From: Azotobacter vinelandii
Lineage (GTDB): Bacteria > Pseudomonadota > Gammaproteobacteria > Pseudomonadales > Pseudomonadaceae
Length of the DNA: 64,000 nt
NCBI RefSeq assembly: GCF_001571105.1
Contig: NZ_BCTD01000005.1
Strand: one strand, 5' to 3'
Under the pieces are notes generated by a model. That model made no database searches. It was not told the DNA's origin and saw only the letters and a list, made by a program, of their open reading frames with translations. Within the stretch, counting starts at the first letter, position 1, and each line of letters begins with the position of its first letter. The position numbers were made by a program, and so were the translations under genes. Positions 29,838-38,431 of the stretch are shown in pieces.

Positions 29838-30148
29838 CGGGTTACTCGCAGGTCATGGGCCAGCCAGTGCGTCCCCGCACTATGGGCGCGGCATGTAAGG
29901 CAATGGGGGGAGGGGAACCTTAGCGCGTTATGCGAGGGGGCGACAATGGGCTTTCGAAGAATAGGGAGACAGTGGGCGGAACGTGACCGCAGGACCATTC
30001 TCCTGCATGGCTAGAGGCCATGATCGCTCAAGGGCCCGGATTCGTTTTAGCTGATAAAGCGTCTGGCTTTCTTCGGTAAACTATCAATAATGGTTATAAG
30101 AATGCTGTCATTTTGCGAGCGTTCGTTATCTTGGTTCGAGGAATAGCC
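29838..30148. other. Divergent promoter region, DAHP synthase / cysB
   Basis: This is a 311-base region between two divergent starts. Near cysB it is AT-richer and holds TATAAG (around 30092), a candidate extended -10 for cysB. No gene, terminator or clear operator is visible. Confidence 0.4.
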
Positions 30149-31123
30149 ATGAAGCTTCAGCAACTGCGTTACATCTGGGAAGTGGCGCATCACGATCTCA
30201 ATGTTTCGGCCACGGCTCAGAGCCTCTACACATCGCAGCCCGGCATCAGCAAGCAGATCCGCCTTCTGGAGGATGAACTGGGGGTGGAGGTTTTTGCGCG
30301 TAGTGGCAAGCATCTGACACGTGTGACGCCGGCCGGCGAGCGAATCATCACCACTGCCGGGGAAATCCTGCGCAAGGTGGAAAGCATCAAGCAGATCGCC
30401 CAGGAATTTTCCAACGAGAAGAAAGGTACCCTGTCCATCGCGACGACCCATACGCAGGCGCGCTATGCCTTGCCGTCGGTCATCAGCGCCTTCATTCGCC
30501 AGTATCCGGAGGTTTCCCTGCACATGCACCAGGGGACGCCGACCCAGATCGCCGAAATGGCGGCCGATGGAACCGTCGACTTCGCCATCGCCACTGAGGG
30601 ATTGGAGTTGTTCAGCGACCTCCTCATGATGCCCTGTTACCGCTGGAATCGCTGTGTGGTGGTGCCGCAGGGGCATCCGTTGACCAAGCTGTCCAAGCTG
30701 ACGCTGGAGGCGGTGGCCGAATATCCCATCGTTACCTATGTGTTCGGCTTTACCGGGCGTTCCAAGCTGGACGAGGCCTTTTTCAATCGTGGCCTGACTC
30801 CCAAGGTGGTGTTCACCGCCGCCGATGCCGACGTCATCAAGACCTATGTTCGGCTCGGTCTCGGTGTAGGCATCGTCGCCCGGATGGCGGTGGACGAAAA
30901 GCTCGACGGCGATCTGGTGGCGCTCGATGCCAGTGAGCTCTTCGAGCCCAGCGTCACCAAGATCGCTTTTCGCCGCGGAACCTTCCTGCGCGGGTTCATG
31001 TGCGATTTCATCGAGCGATTCGCCCCGCACCTCACCCGGCCCGTTTTGAGCAAAGCCATGCAGTGCCACAACAAGGCCGAGCTGGACGAACTGTTCGAGG
31101 GAATCGAACTGCCGTTGTATTGA
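30149..31123 (+). CDS. cysB: LysR-type regulator of cysteine biosynthesis CysB
   Basis: This is a 324-residue LysR-family transcription factor, full length. The N-terminal helix-turn-helix (MKLQQLRYIWEVAHHDLNVS; TAQSLYTSQPGISKQIRLLE) is followed by the effector domain with the CysB-typical TTHTQARYALP and YVFGFTGRSKLDEAF blocks. It would activate sulfate uptake and reduction genes in response to N-acetylserine. Its neighbour cysH, convergent and 21 bases away, is a classical target. The start at 30149 has GAGGAA nine bases upstream. Confidence 0.95.
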   Translation: MKLQQLRYIWEVAHHDLNVSATAQSLYTSQPGISKQIRLLEDELGVEVFARSGKHLTRVTPAGERIITTAGEILRKVESIKQIAQEFSNEKKGTLSIATTHTQARYALPSVISAFIRQYPEVSLHMHQGTPTQIAEMAADGTVDFAIATEGLELFSDLLMMPCYRWNRCVVVPQGHPLTKLSKLTLEAVAEYPIVTYVFGFTGRSKLDEAFFNRGLTPKVVFTAADADVIKTYVRLGLGVGIVARMAVDEKLDGDLVALDASELFEPSVTKIAFRRGTFLRGFMCDFIERFAPHLTRPVLSKAMQCHNKAELDELFEGIELPLY

Positions 31124-31144
31124 CGGGGGCGGTCCCTGGCCGGA

Positions 31145-31879
31145 TCAGCTCTTGCCGATCAGGTTGCCGGCATGCAGACCGCACTCCTTGTGGGTGGCCT
31201 CCTCCCACCACCAGCGACCCTCGCGCTCGTGCTGGTTGGGCAGTACCGGCCGGGTGCAGGGTTCGCAGCCGATGCTGATATAGCCTCGTTCGTGCAGCGA
31301 GTTGTAGGGGATTTCCAGCATGCGGATATAGCCCCAGATCTCCTCGCTGCTCATCTGTGCCAGCGGATTGAACTTGTACAGCGGCCTGTCCGGAGTGGAG
31401 AAGGCGCCGTCCACCTCGAACTCGGCGACCTGGCTGCGAGTCCCGGGGCTCTGGTCGCGACGCTGGCCGGTGGCCCAGGCGCTCACGGTGGCCAGTTTGC
31501 GCTTGAGCGGTTCGATCTTGCGGATGCCGCAGCATTCGCCGTGGCCATCCTTATAGAAGCTGAACAGCCCTTTTTCCCTGACCAGTGGTTCGAGCAGGCG
31601 GGCATCGGGCGAGAGCACTTCGATGGCCAGGCCATAGTGCTCGCGCACCTGCTCGATGAAACGGTAGGTTTCGGGGTGCAGGCGGCCGGTATCCAGGCTG
31701 AAGACCTTGACGTTCTTGTTGAGCTTCCAGGCCATGTCGAGCAGTACGACGTCTTCGGCGCCACTGAAGGAGATCCACAGATCGTCGCCGAAGTGATCGA
31801 AGGCGATCTGCAGGATGTCCTGGGGCGATTTGCCGATGCAGGCGGCGGCCAGCTCGGCGGTGTTCACGGCTTGCTTCAT
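31145..31879 (-). CDS. cysH: Assimilatory APS reductase (4Fe-4S) CysH
   Basis: This is a 244-residue enzyme reducing adenylylsulfate to sulfite with thioredoxin. It is the APS type, with an iron-sulfur cluster, because it has the paired cysteines C116-C117 (GECCGIRK) and C205/C208 (GCEPCTR), besides the catalytic C233 in the C-terminal KECGLH. PAPS reductases lack the first four. The nucleotide-binding segment SFSGAEDVVLLDM replaces a classical P-loop. It is transcribed toward cysB. Confidence 0.94.
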   Translation of the reverse strand: MKQAVNTAELAAACIGKSPQDILQIAFDHFGDDLWISFSGAEDVVLLDMAWKLNKNVKVFSLDTGRLHPETYRFIEQVREHYGLAIEVLSPDARLLEPLVREKGLFSFYKDGHGECCGIRKIEPLKRKLATVSAWATGQRRDQSPGTRSQVAEFEVDGAFSTPDRPLYKFNPLAQMSSEEIWGYIRMLEIPYNSLHERGYISIGCEPCTRPVLPNQHEREGRWWWEEATHKECGLHAGNLIGKS

Positions 31880-31998
31880 CAGGCGATGTTCCTAGGTATC
31901 GTGAGCGGCTGAGGATTGTGTGTCGCGAATGCTAGCAGAGGACGTTTTCTTTCCTAAACAACCGGTCTCGCCGGTGGCTTTCTGTGCGTTATGACCGG

Positions 31999-33330
31999 TC
32001 AGAGTGCGCGAAGGGTCGCCAGCAGTGTTCGCACCTTGGTGATGGACTCCTGATACTCCGCCTGCCAGTCGGAGTCGGCGACTATTCCGCCGCCGCCCCA
32101 GCAGGTGATGCGCCCGTTGCGGGCCAGCAGGGTGCGAATGGCGATGGAGCTGTCCAGCCTGCCGCCGGCATCCAGGTAGAGCAGCGAACCGCAGTAGATG
32201 GCGCGGCGTCTGCTTTCCAGTTCCTCGATGATCTGCATGGCGCGGATCTTCGGTGCGCCGGTGATGGAGCCGCCCGGAAAACTGCCGGCGAGCAGATCCA
32301 GGGCATCCTTGCCGGGAGCCAGCTCGCCCCTGACGCAACTGACCAGATGATGCACGTTCGGATAGCTCTCCAGGGCGAACAGTTGCGGAACGTGCACCGA
32401 GCCGGGCCGGCAACTGCGGCTCAGGTCGTTGCGCAGCAGGTCGACGATCATCAGGTTCTCGGCCCGATCCTTGGCGCTGAGTCGCAGCTCGTCGGCGTAC
32501 AGTCGGTCTTCCGCGGCACTGCGACCGCGTGGGCGGGTGCCCTTGATCGGACGGGTTTCCACCTGTCCATCCGTGGCGCTCAGAAAGCGTTCCGGCGAAA
32601 GGCTGAGAATGGCGCCGCCGCCATCCAGGGACTGGTATCCGGCGAAGGGGGTCGGACAGACCTGGCGCAAAGCCTGGTAGGCAACCCAGGGATCGCCCTG
32701 GAAGGGGGCCTGGAAACGCTGGGCGAAGTTCACCTGGTAACAGTCGCCTGCCTGAATGTAGGCGAGAATGCGCTCGATGGCTGCGCGATAGTCGCTGACG
32801 GTCAGGTCCGGGGTGAAATCCGCCGCGAGATGGAATGCCGTGCTTCGGGGTGGCGGCGTGCGGAACAGGCGTCTCAAACGCTCGCATTCGCGGCCGTCCA
32901 GGCTGGGGTGGCAGACCAGCGTGGTGGTCTGCGCCTGGTGGTCCGTGATCACTGCCCAGGCATACAGTCCGAGCTGGGCATCGGGAAGCTCCAGGTCATC
33001 GTGGGTCGTATCAGGCAGGCGTTCGAGACGACGGGCGAAATCGTAGGACAGGTAGCCCATCAGGCCGCCCGCGAAAGGAAGTCCAGGTGTCTCGATATGT
33101 CCCAGACTCGATGCGGCCTGGCGCAGTCGTTGGAGAAAACCGCTGCCGGTTTCACCGGCAGAAGGAACGAGGCGGGCCCGCGGCCAGGCGCTGAGCAGGT
33201 CGTAACGGCCCCGTCGCGATGCCGGTCGGCCACTGTCGAACAGTACGGCGCCGGGTGCCTGGCGGATCTTCTCGAAATAGCGGGTCGGATCGGCGCTATA
33301 GGGGAGTGTGTGGATACGGCAACTGGGCAT
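31999..33330 (-). CDS. pabB: Aminodeoxychorismate synthase component I
   Basis: This is a 443-residue chorismate-binding enzyme that, with a glutamine amidotransferase (PabA), makes 4-amino-4-deoxychorismate for folate synthesis. The signature GGSITGAPKIRAMQIIEELE is in the C-terminal third, with ETRPIKGTRPRGRS and RNDLSRSCRPGSV before it. The PIKGTRPR wording and length favour PabB over anthranilate synthase TrpE. No pabA is nearby. The short N-terminal domain (LLSAWPRARL) is normal for PabB. Confidence 0.9.
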   Translation of the reverse strand: MPSCRIHTLPYSADPTRYFEKIRQAPGAVLFDSGRPASRRGRYDLLSAWPRARLVPSAGETGSGFLQRLRQAASSLGHIETPGLPFAGGLMGYLSYDFARRLERLPDTTHDDLELPDAQLGLYAWAVITDHQAQTTTLVCHPSLDGRECERLRRLFRTPPPRSTAFHLAADFTPDLTVSDYRAAIERILAYIQAGDCYQVNFAQRFQAPFQGDPWVAYQALRQVCPTPFAGYQSLDGGGAILSLSPERFLSATDGQVETRPIKGTRPRGRSAAEDRLYADELRLSAKDRAENLMIVDLLRNDLSRSCRPGSVHVPQLFALESYPNVHHLVSCVRGELAPGKDALDLLAGSFPGGSITGAPKIRAMQIIEELESRRRAIYCGSLLYLDAGGRLDSSIAIRTLLARNGRITCWGGGGIVADSDWQAEYQESITKVRTLLATLRAL

Positions 33331-33392
33331 GCGGATGCGTTGGTTGTGGCAAGGCCTGATTGTAGCGCCAGGTGTTCCGGATTGCCGGGTAA

Positions 33393-33413
33393 CCCGCCCC
33401 CGAAGGGGCGGAG
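33393..33413 (-). terminator. Candidate terminator after the ATP-grasp gene
   Basis: A GC-only stem CGCCCC/GGGGCG with a CGAA loop (33395-33410) sits just after the stop codon of the ATP-grasp gene on the minus strand. The U-run is poor (GGGTTACC), so termination may be weak. Confidence 0.4.
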
Positions 33414-33415
33414 GG

Positions 33416-34402
33416 TCAGACGGCTGCCGTGGAAACGCGCCCGAACAGCTCCTGGGCGAAGCGCATGCGCTCGGTCGGGGTCTCCTGGATGCCGCGTTCC
33501 TTCAGGTCTGCCAGGTGAGCCTCGATCTTGTGGGTGCGCAGGGCCAGGCCGCAGTCGTTGGCGATCTGGATATTCAGGCCGGGACGGGCGTTGAGCTCGA
33601 GAATCAGGGGGCCCTTGGTTTCGTCCAGCACCATGTCGACGCCGATATAACCGAGACCGCAAAGTTCGTAACAGCCGGCCGCCAGCTTCATGAAGCCGTC
33701 CCAGTCGGGCAGTTGCACGCCATCGACCGGATTGGTGGTGTCCGGGTGCTTGGCGATCTTGTTGTTCAGCCAGGTGCCGCGCAGGGTGAGGCCGGTGGTC
33801 AGATCGACACCGACGCCGATGGCGCCCTGGTGCAGGTTGGCCTTGCCGCTGGACTGGCGGGTCGGCAGGCGCAGCATGGCCATGACCGGATAGCCCATCA
33901 GCACGATGATGCGGATGTCCGGCACGCCCTCGTAGCTGATGCTCTTGAAGATCGGGTCGGGCTTGACGCGGTACTCGATTAGCGCCCGGTCGCGACCACC
34001 GCCCAGGGAATAGAGGCCTGTGAGAATGCTGGAGATGTGGTACTCGATTTCCTCGTGGGTGACGATCCGGCCGGAAACCGTCTTGTAGCGGCCTTCGAAA
34101 CGGTCGGCGATGACCAGGATGCCGTCGCCGCCGGCCCCCTGGGCCGGCTTGATCACGAAATCGCTGTGTTCGCCGATGATCTGCTCGAGCTTCTCGATTT
34201 CCTTCTCGGTTTCGATGATCCCGTACATCTCCGGTACATGGATGCCGGCTTCGATCGCGCGCTGCTTGGTGATGATCTTGTCGTCGACGATGGGGTACAG
34301 GCTGCGTTTGTTGTATTTCAGCACGTAGTCCGCGTTGCGCCGGTTGATGCCCATGATGCCCTTGGCTTCCAGGGCCTTCCATCTCTTCCACAGGTTGATC
34401 AT
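33416..34402 (-). CDS. RimK-like ATP-grasp ligase (alpha-L-glutamate ligase-type)
   Basis: This is a 328-residue ATP-grasp enzyme. The nucleotide lysine/glycine loop is FVIKPAQGAGGDGILVI, and the metal-binding end is LILELNARPGLNIQIAN, as in RimK-type amino acid ligases. It would join a carboxylate to an amine, for example adding glutamate to a peptide or protein end. It is the last of three genes with a pseudo-transglutaminase membrane protein (three-base gap) and a retropepsin-like protease (five-base gap). This trio is conserved in many gamma-proteobacteria, and its substrate is not established. RimK itself (ribosomal S6 modification) is a different branch. Confidence 0.88.
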   Translation of the reverse strand: MINLWKRWKALEAKGIMGINRRNADYVLKYNKRSLYPIVDDKIITKQRAIEAGIHVPEMYGIIETEKEIEKLEQIIGEHSDFVIKPAQGAGGDGILVIADRFEGRYKTVSGRIVTHEEIEYHISSILTGLYSLGGGRDRALIEYRVKPDPIFKSISYEGVPDIRIIVLMGYPVMAMLRLPTRQSSGKANLHQGAIGVGVDLTTGLTLRGTWLNNKIAKHPDTTNPVDGVQLPDWDGFMKLAAGCYELCGLGYIGVDMVLDETKGPLILELNARPGLNIQIANDCGLALRTHKIEAHLADLKERGIQETPTERMRFAQELFGRVSTAAV

Positions 34403-34405
34403 GTC

Positions 34406-35932
34406 TCAGTCCTTCAGGAAGGCCTTGAAGCGGAACAGTTCCGTCAGGCGGTAGCCGCGGTAGCGTCCCATCGCCAGCATGAAGCCCACCAGAATCAGCA
34501 GTACCGTCGGGAAGGTGAAGATGAAGTAGGTCAACTGCGGAATGTTCATCAGCAGATGAGCCAGCGAGGCGGCGACGATGGTGCCCAGGGCGACCTTGAA
34601 GGCATGGCCGCCGCCGCGCTCTTCCCAGGTGATCGACAGGCGCTCGATGGTCATGGTCAGGATCACCATCGGGAACAGCGATACCGATAGGCCGCGCTCG
34701 AGACCGAGCTTGTGGCTGAGCAGGCTGATGATGGCGATCAGCACCACCACGAAGGTCAGCACCACGGACAGGCGCGGCAGCATCTGCAGCTTGAGATGCT
34801 CCAGGTAAGAGCGCAGCGACAGGCCCAGCGCGGTGATCAGGGTGAAGAGAATGATGCCGAAGCCCACCTGGGTTTCGCGGAAGGCCAGGGCGATCAGGAC
34901 CGGCGTGAAGGTTCCGAGGGTCTGGATGCCGATCAGGTTGCGCAGGATCAGGATCACCAGCACGCCGATCGGAATCATGATCATGATCTGATAGGTCTGC
35001 TGGGTTTCCAGCGGCAGGCCGTACAGCGTGTATTCGAGGAAGTCGGCATCGGTGTTCTGGTCGGTCATCTTGGCCAGGCCGATGGCGTTCAACTCGCTGT
35101 TGTTGAGGGTGAAGTTGACCTGGGCCTGTTTGCCGCCGTCCACGCTGACCAGCGGCTCGTCGCCGGTCCACCAGATCAGGCGGTCGGCCGGCAGTCCCTG
35201 CTCGCCGGTGTCGGGGTTGAAGTACAGCCACTTATCGCCATTGAAGCTGCGAATCCAGAGTTCGGGACTGACCGCCTGGTCGGTGATCAAGCGCAGGGTG
35301 TGCACGCGCTCCATCGGCACATGGGCGAAGGACAGCAGGAGTTCGACGATGCGCACCCGGTTCGGCGTCGAGGTATTGCCGGCGGTGAGCAGCTTGACAT
35401 TGTCGTCGTTGAGGTTGTTGACCCGCTTGATGGCTTCGCCGATGAAGGTTTCGACGTCGGCCGAATGCTCCCGGATGGGCGCCAGCAGGGCTTCGGCGGC
35501 GATCTTTTCGGCACCCTCCACCGGGATGCTGTCGCGGAATACCGGGCCCTTGGGCTTGGGCAGGTCGCCGGTATAGCGCTTGGTCAGGGCCAGGCGATAG
35601 TAGAGGGTCTGCTTGCCGCTGGCGCGCCGGGCCGACCAGGTCACCCGGCGGTTGCTGTCGACCTGATTGACGCTCACGCCATAGTTGTTGGAGATGAAGC
35701 TCTCGTTGAGGCTGACATAGTTCTGGTTGAGCGGCGGGGCGAACATCTGCACCTTCACCGGCTCGCGTGGGTTGGCCTGAAATTCGACGCGCGCGTCGAT
35801 GTTCCACAGATCGTCGGTCTCGTCCTCGGTCACCGGAATGCCCAGGACGAAGATCTGATAGGCCGTGACCAGAACCCCGATCGACACCAGCAGGACGATC
35901 AGTATTTTCAAATGCAGGTTGAGGGCGCGCAT
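34406..35932 (-). CDS. Seven-TM protein with inactive transglutaminase domain
   Basis: This is a 508-residue inner membrane protein with an N-terminal anchor (LHLKILIVLLVSIGVLVTAY), a periplasmic transglutaminase-fold domain (about 45-310) and a C-terminal bundle of about seven helices (about 325-495). In the periplasmic domain the usual Cys, His and Asp triad is not visible: TSTPNRVRIVELLLSFAHVP stands where the Cys helix should be, and ELWIRSFNGDKWLYFNP replaces the His and Asp strands. It is therefore probably a ligand-binding pseudoenzyme. The start at 35932 is chosen because it directly follows the protease stop; ATG-like starts upstream give no signal. It may present or bind a peptide handled by the two partner enzymes. 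Confidence 0.85.
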   Translation of the reverse strand: MRALNLHLKILIVLLVSIGVLVTAYQIFVLGIPVTEDETDDLWNIDARVEFQANPREPVKVQMFAPPLNQNYVSLNESFISNNYGVSVNQVDSNRRVTWSARRASGKQTLYYRLALTKRYTGDLPKPKGPVFRDSIPVEGAEKIAAEALLAPIREHSADVETFIGEAIKRVNNLNDDNVKLLTAGNTSTPNRVRIVELLLSFAHVPMERVHTLRLITDQAVSPELWIRSFNGDKWLYFNPDTGEQGLPADRLIWWTGDEPLVSVDGGKQAQVNFTLNNSELNAIGLAKMTDQNTDADFLEYTLYGLPLETQQTYQIMIMIPIGVLVILILRNLIGIQTLGTFTPVLIALAFRETQVGFGIILFTLITALGLSLRSYLEHLKLQMLPRLSVVLTFVVVLIAIISLLSHKLGLERGLSVSLFPMVILTMTIERLSITWEERGGGHAFKVALGTIVAASLAHLLMNIPQLTYFIFTFPTVLLILVGFMLAMGRYRGYRLTELFRFKAFLKD

Positions 35933-35937
35933 GCATA

Positions 35938-36474
35938 TTACTCGGCGGAGTTTGCGACAGTGGCGCAACCGGGCTTGCCGGCCGCGTATTTAAGGCTCGG
36001 ATCGACCAGGGCCCCGAAGCGCGTCAAGGCGTCGGAGCCGATCAGCAGCGGGTATTGGAAGGCGCTCCTGTCGGTCAGGTTCACCTCGATGGTGCGCAGG
36101 GTGCCGCCCATGCAGAAGTCCAGCTCGACCACCGGGCGAGCCGTGTAGGTCTGGCTTTCCGCCGGATCGTAGTCTCCGGCGCGGCGCTTGATCTTGCTGA
36201 GTCTCGCCAGCGGACGTTCGATGGGGTGCGAATGGCTGTCATCGATGGCCAGATAGAAGCGTACCCAGGTCTCACCGTTGCGCTTGAAGCGCGTGATGTC
36301 GCGGGCGCTGAGCGATGCCGTCTCGGCACCCGTATCCAGCTTGGCCGTCACTTCCAGTTTGAGTTCGGGCAGCGACACGTATTCGTTCAGGCCATAGACG
36401 GACTTCTCGGTGGCGAAAAGTGTTCCGGGGATGAACAGCAGGCAAGCAGACAGGGCAAGGGGCTGGAATCTCAT
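35938..36474 (-). CDS. Retropepsin-like ATP-dependent zinc protease family protein
   Basis: This is a 178-residue secreted protein with a signal peptide (MRFQPLALSACLLFIPGTLF) and a small aspartic-protease-like domain. The catalytic motif is in VTAKLDTGAETASLSA (DTG), with YPLLIGSDALTRFGALVDPS near the C-terminus as the usual second strand. Databases often call this family 'ATP-dependent zinc protease', although DTG points to a retropepsin-type aspartic protease. It is the first gene of the three-gene module. The frame extends to 36867 without similarity, so the ATG at 36474 is used. It is divergent from prpR. Confidence 0.85.
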   Translation of the reverse strand: MRFQPLALSACLLFIPGTLFATEKSVYGLNEYVSLPELKLEVTAKLDTGAETASLSARDITRFKRNGETWVRFYLAIDDSHSHPIERPLARLSKIKRRAGDYDPAESQTYTARPVVELDFCMGGTLRTIEVNLTDRSAFQYPLLIGSDALTRFGALVDPSLKYAAGKPGCATVANSAE

Positions 36475-36663
36475 AGGTCCTGTAGACAGAGGCGATCGAC
36501 AGTTCAGGCAGCGGCTTGGCACGACGATCCCGCTGCCTGGGCAACAGGCGGTCACGGACAGGACCGCCTGCCGCGCGGCGCGCATTCTAGCACGGGTTTC
36601 CCGTATCGGCAGATTCCGCCCCTCGGCCGCGGAAAAGGTGTGGAGACGCATGCGCATTCGACG

Positions 36664-36675
36664 ATTGTCGACAAT
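36664..36675. promoter_or_regulatory. Upstream palindromic operator of the prp operon
   Basis: ATTGTCGACAAT is a perfect 12-bp palindrome lying 13 bases before the prpR -35 box. An identical copy sits at 36737-36748, centre to centre 73 bases away (about seven helical turns). The pair likely binds the GntR-family PrpR dimer. Confidence 0.75.
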
Positions 36676-36688
36676 CTGAAAGATTAGT

Positions 36689-36717
36689 TTGACAGAATGG
36701 CTTATCAAGCCTAATTT
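36689..36717 (+). promoter_or_regulatory. Sigma-70 promoter of prpR-prpBC-acnD-prpF
   Basis: TTGACA (36689-36694) is a perfect -35, and TAATTT (36712-36717) a good -10, with 17 bases between. The start would be near 36724, giving a leader of about 25 bases to the prpR ATG. The promoter lies between the two palindromes, so a bound repressor could loop or block it. Confidence 0.75.
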
Positions 36718-36736
36718 CCGTGCAACGAAAACACTG

Positions 36737-36748
36737 ATTGTCGACAAT
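36737..36748. promoter_or_regulatory. Downstream palindromic operator touching the prpR start codon
   Basis: This is a second exact copy of ATTGTCGACAAT. Its last base is directly followed by the prpR ATG at 36749, so it fills the place where a ribosome binding site would normally be. It would lie at about +14 to +25 of the transcript. Confidence 0.75.
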
Positions 36749-37471
36749 ATGCTTGAGACACCATCCTCGCTGCTGGCTATTCCAGACGATTCCGAAACGC
36801 TCTCCGAGCATGTGTTCCGACGCATCCAGGCGGCGATCGTGAAGGGTGAGATCGCCCCGGGCAGCAAGATTTCCGAGCCCGAACTGGCGCGTGTCTACGG
36901 CATCAGCCGCGGTCCTCTGCGTGAAGCCATCCATCGCCTGGAAGGGCAGAAACTGCTGGTCCGGGTTCCCCATGTGGGAGCCAGGGTGGTTTCGCTCAGC
37001 CACCAGGAACTGATCGAGCTTTACGAGATCCGCGAGTCGCTCGAAGGCATGGCCTGCCGCCTGGCGGCCGAGCGCATGACGCAGGCGGGCGTCGACGAAT
37101 TGCGTCGGGTACTGGATACCCACGAGCGCGACGAAGCCTTCCAGGCCGGTGTCGGCTATTACCAGCAGGAAGGCGATTTCGACTTCCATTACCGGATCAT
37201 CCAGGGCAGCGGCAACCAGACGCTGGTGCGCATGCTCTGCGGGGAGATGTATCAACTGGTGCGCATGTACCGCATCCAGTTCTCCTCCACGCCCAACCGG
37301 CCGCGCCAGGCCTTCAACGAACACCACCGGATACTCGATGCCATCGCCGACCGTGACGGCGAACTGGCCGAACTGCTGATGCGCCGGCACATAGCCGCTT
37401 CCCGGCGCAACATGGAGCGCCACTACGAAGGCGCTCAGGTCACTACAGCCAACAAGAGAGGTAAGTCATGA
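36749..37471 (+). CDS. prpR: GntR-family regulator of propionate catabolism
   Basis: This is a 240-residue FadR/VanR-subfamily GntR regulator. The winged helix is at about 15-85 (LSEHVFRRIQAAIVKGEIAP; SEPELARVYGISRGPLREAI), and a C-terminal all-helical FCD effector domain has candidate metal or ligand histidines (FDFHYRII, FNEHHRIL, RRHIAAS). It likely represses its own operon and responds to 2-methylcitrate or a related acid. The frame is open from a TTG at 36689, but that codon lies inside the -35 box, so the ATG at 36749 is the start. No Shine-Dalgarno is visible because an operator occupies that position. Its stop overlaps the prpB ATG by four bases (ATGA). Confidence 0.9.
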   Translation: MLETPSSLLAIPDDSETLSEHVFRRIQAAIVKGEIAPGSKISEPELARVYGISRGPLREAIHRLEGQKLLVRVPHVGARVVSLSHQELIELYEIRESLEGMACRLAAERMTQAGVDELRRVLDTHERDEAFQAGVGYYQQEGDFDFHYRIIQGSGNQTLVRMLCGEMYQLVRMYRIQFSSTPNRPRQAFNEHHRILDAIADRDGELAELLMRRHIAASRRNMERHYEGAQVTTANKRGKS

Positions 37472-38355
37472 CTCAGACGTCTGCCGGGCAACGTTTCCGC
37501 GATGCCGTCGCCAGTGAACATCCGCTGCAGGTGGTCGGCGCCATCAATGCCAACCATGCGCTGCTGGCCAAGCGTGCCGGCTTCAAGGCCATCTACCTGT
37601 CCGGCGGCGGCGTGGCGGCCGGTTCCCTGGGCCTGCCGGACCTGGGCATCACCGGGCTGGACGACGTGCTGACCGACGTGCGCCGCATCACCGACGTATG
37701 CGACCTGCCGCTGCTGGTGGACGTCGATACCGGATTCGGCTCCTCGGCCTTCAACGTCGCCCGTACCGTCAAGTCGATGATCAAGTTCGGTGCGGCCGCC
37801 ATCCACATCGAGGACCAAGTGGGCGCCAAGCGCTGCGGTCACCGTCCGAACAAGGAAATCGTTTCCCAGCAGGAGATGGTCGACCGGATCAAGGCGGCCG
37901 TGGACGCCCGTACCGACGACAGCTTCGTGATCATGGCGCGCACCGACGCGCTGGCGGTCGAGGGGCTGAACTCGGCGCTGGATCGCGCCGCCGCCTGCAT
38001 CGAGGCGGGCGCCGACATGATCTTCCCCGAGGCGATCACCGAACTGGCGATGTACAAGACCTTCGCCGACCGGGTGAAAGCGCCGATCCTGGCCAACATC
38101 ACCGAGTTCGGCGCCACGCCGCTGTACACCACCCAGGAACTGGCCAACGTCGACGTATCCCTGGTGCTCTATCCGCTGTCGGCGTTCCGCGCCATGAACA
38201 AGGCGGCCGAGAACGTCTACACGGCGCTGCGCCGCGACGGCACCCAGAAGAACGTGATCGACACCATGCAGACCCGCATGGAGCTTTACGACCGCATCAA
38301 CTACCACGCCTTCGAGCAGCACCTCGACGCATTGTTCGCAGCCAACAAGAAATGA
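37468..38355 (+). CDS. prpB: 2-methylisocitrate lyase
   Basis: This is a 295-residue TIM-barrel lyase that splits 2-methylisocitrate into pyruvate and succinate, the last step of the methylcitrate cycle. The catalytic KRCGH motif is at residues 121-125, and metal-binding acids are in LLVDVDTGFGSS and HIEDQ. The length is typical for PrpB and much shorter than isocitrate lyase. It is translationally coupled to prpR by an ATGA overlap. AGAGGTAAG upstream supplies the ribosome binding site. Confidence 0.95.
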   Translation: MTQTSAGQRFRDAVASEHPLQVVGAINANHALLAKRAGFKAIYLSGGGVAAGSLGLPDLGITGLDDVLTDVRRITDVCDLPLLVDVDTGFGSSAFNVARTVKSMIKFGAAAIHIEDQVGAKRCGHRPNKEIVSQQEMVDRIKAAVDARTDDSFVIMARTDALAVEGLNSALDRAAACIEAGADMIFPEAITELAMYKTFADRVKAPILANITEFGATPLYTTQELANVDVSLVLYPLSAFRAMNKAAENVYTALRRDGTQKNVIDTMQTRMELYDRINYHAFEQHLDALFAANKK

Positions 38356-38431
38356 CCGCCGCCTGACCGGCCGGAACGGGCCGGTCCCGGAAAACAATAG
38401 CAATGACCAACCGGATTAGGAGAAACGAGCG

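Noticed and set aside
36689..36748. TTG start 60 bases upstream for prpR
   Set aside because: The codon lies in the -35 hexamer of the promoter, so it would not be transcribed.
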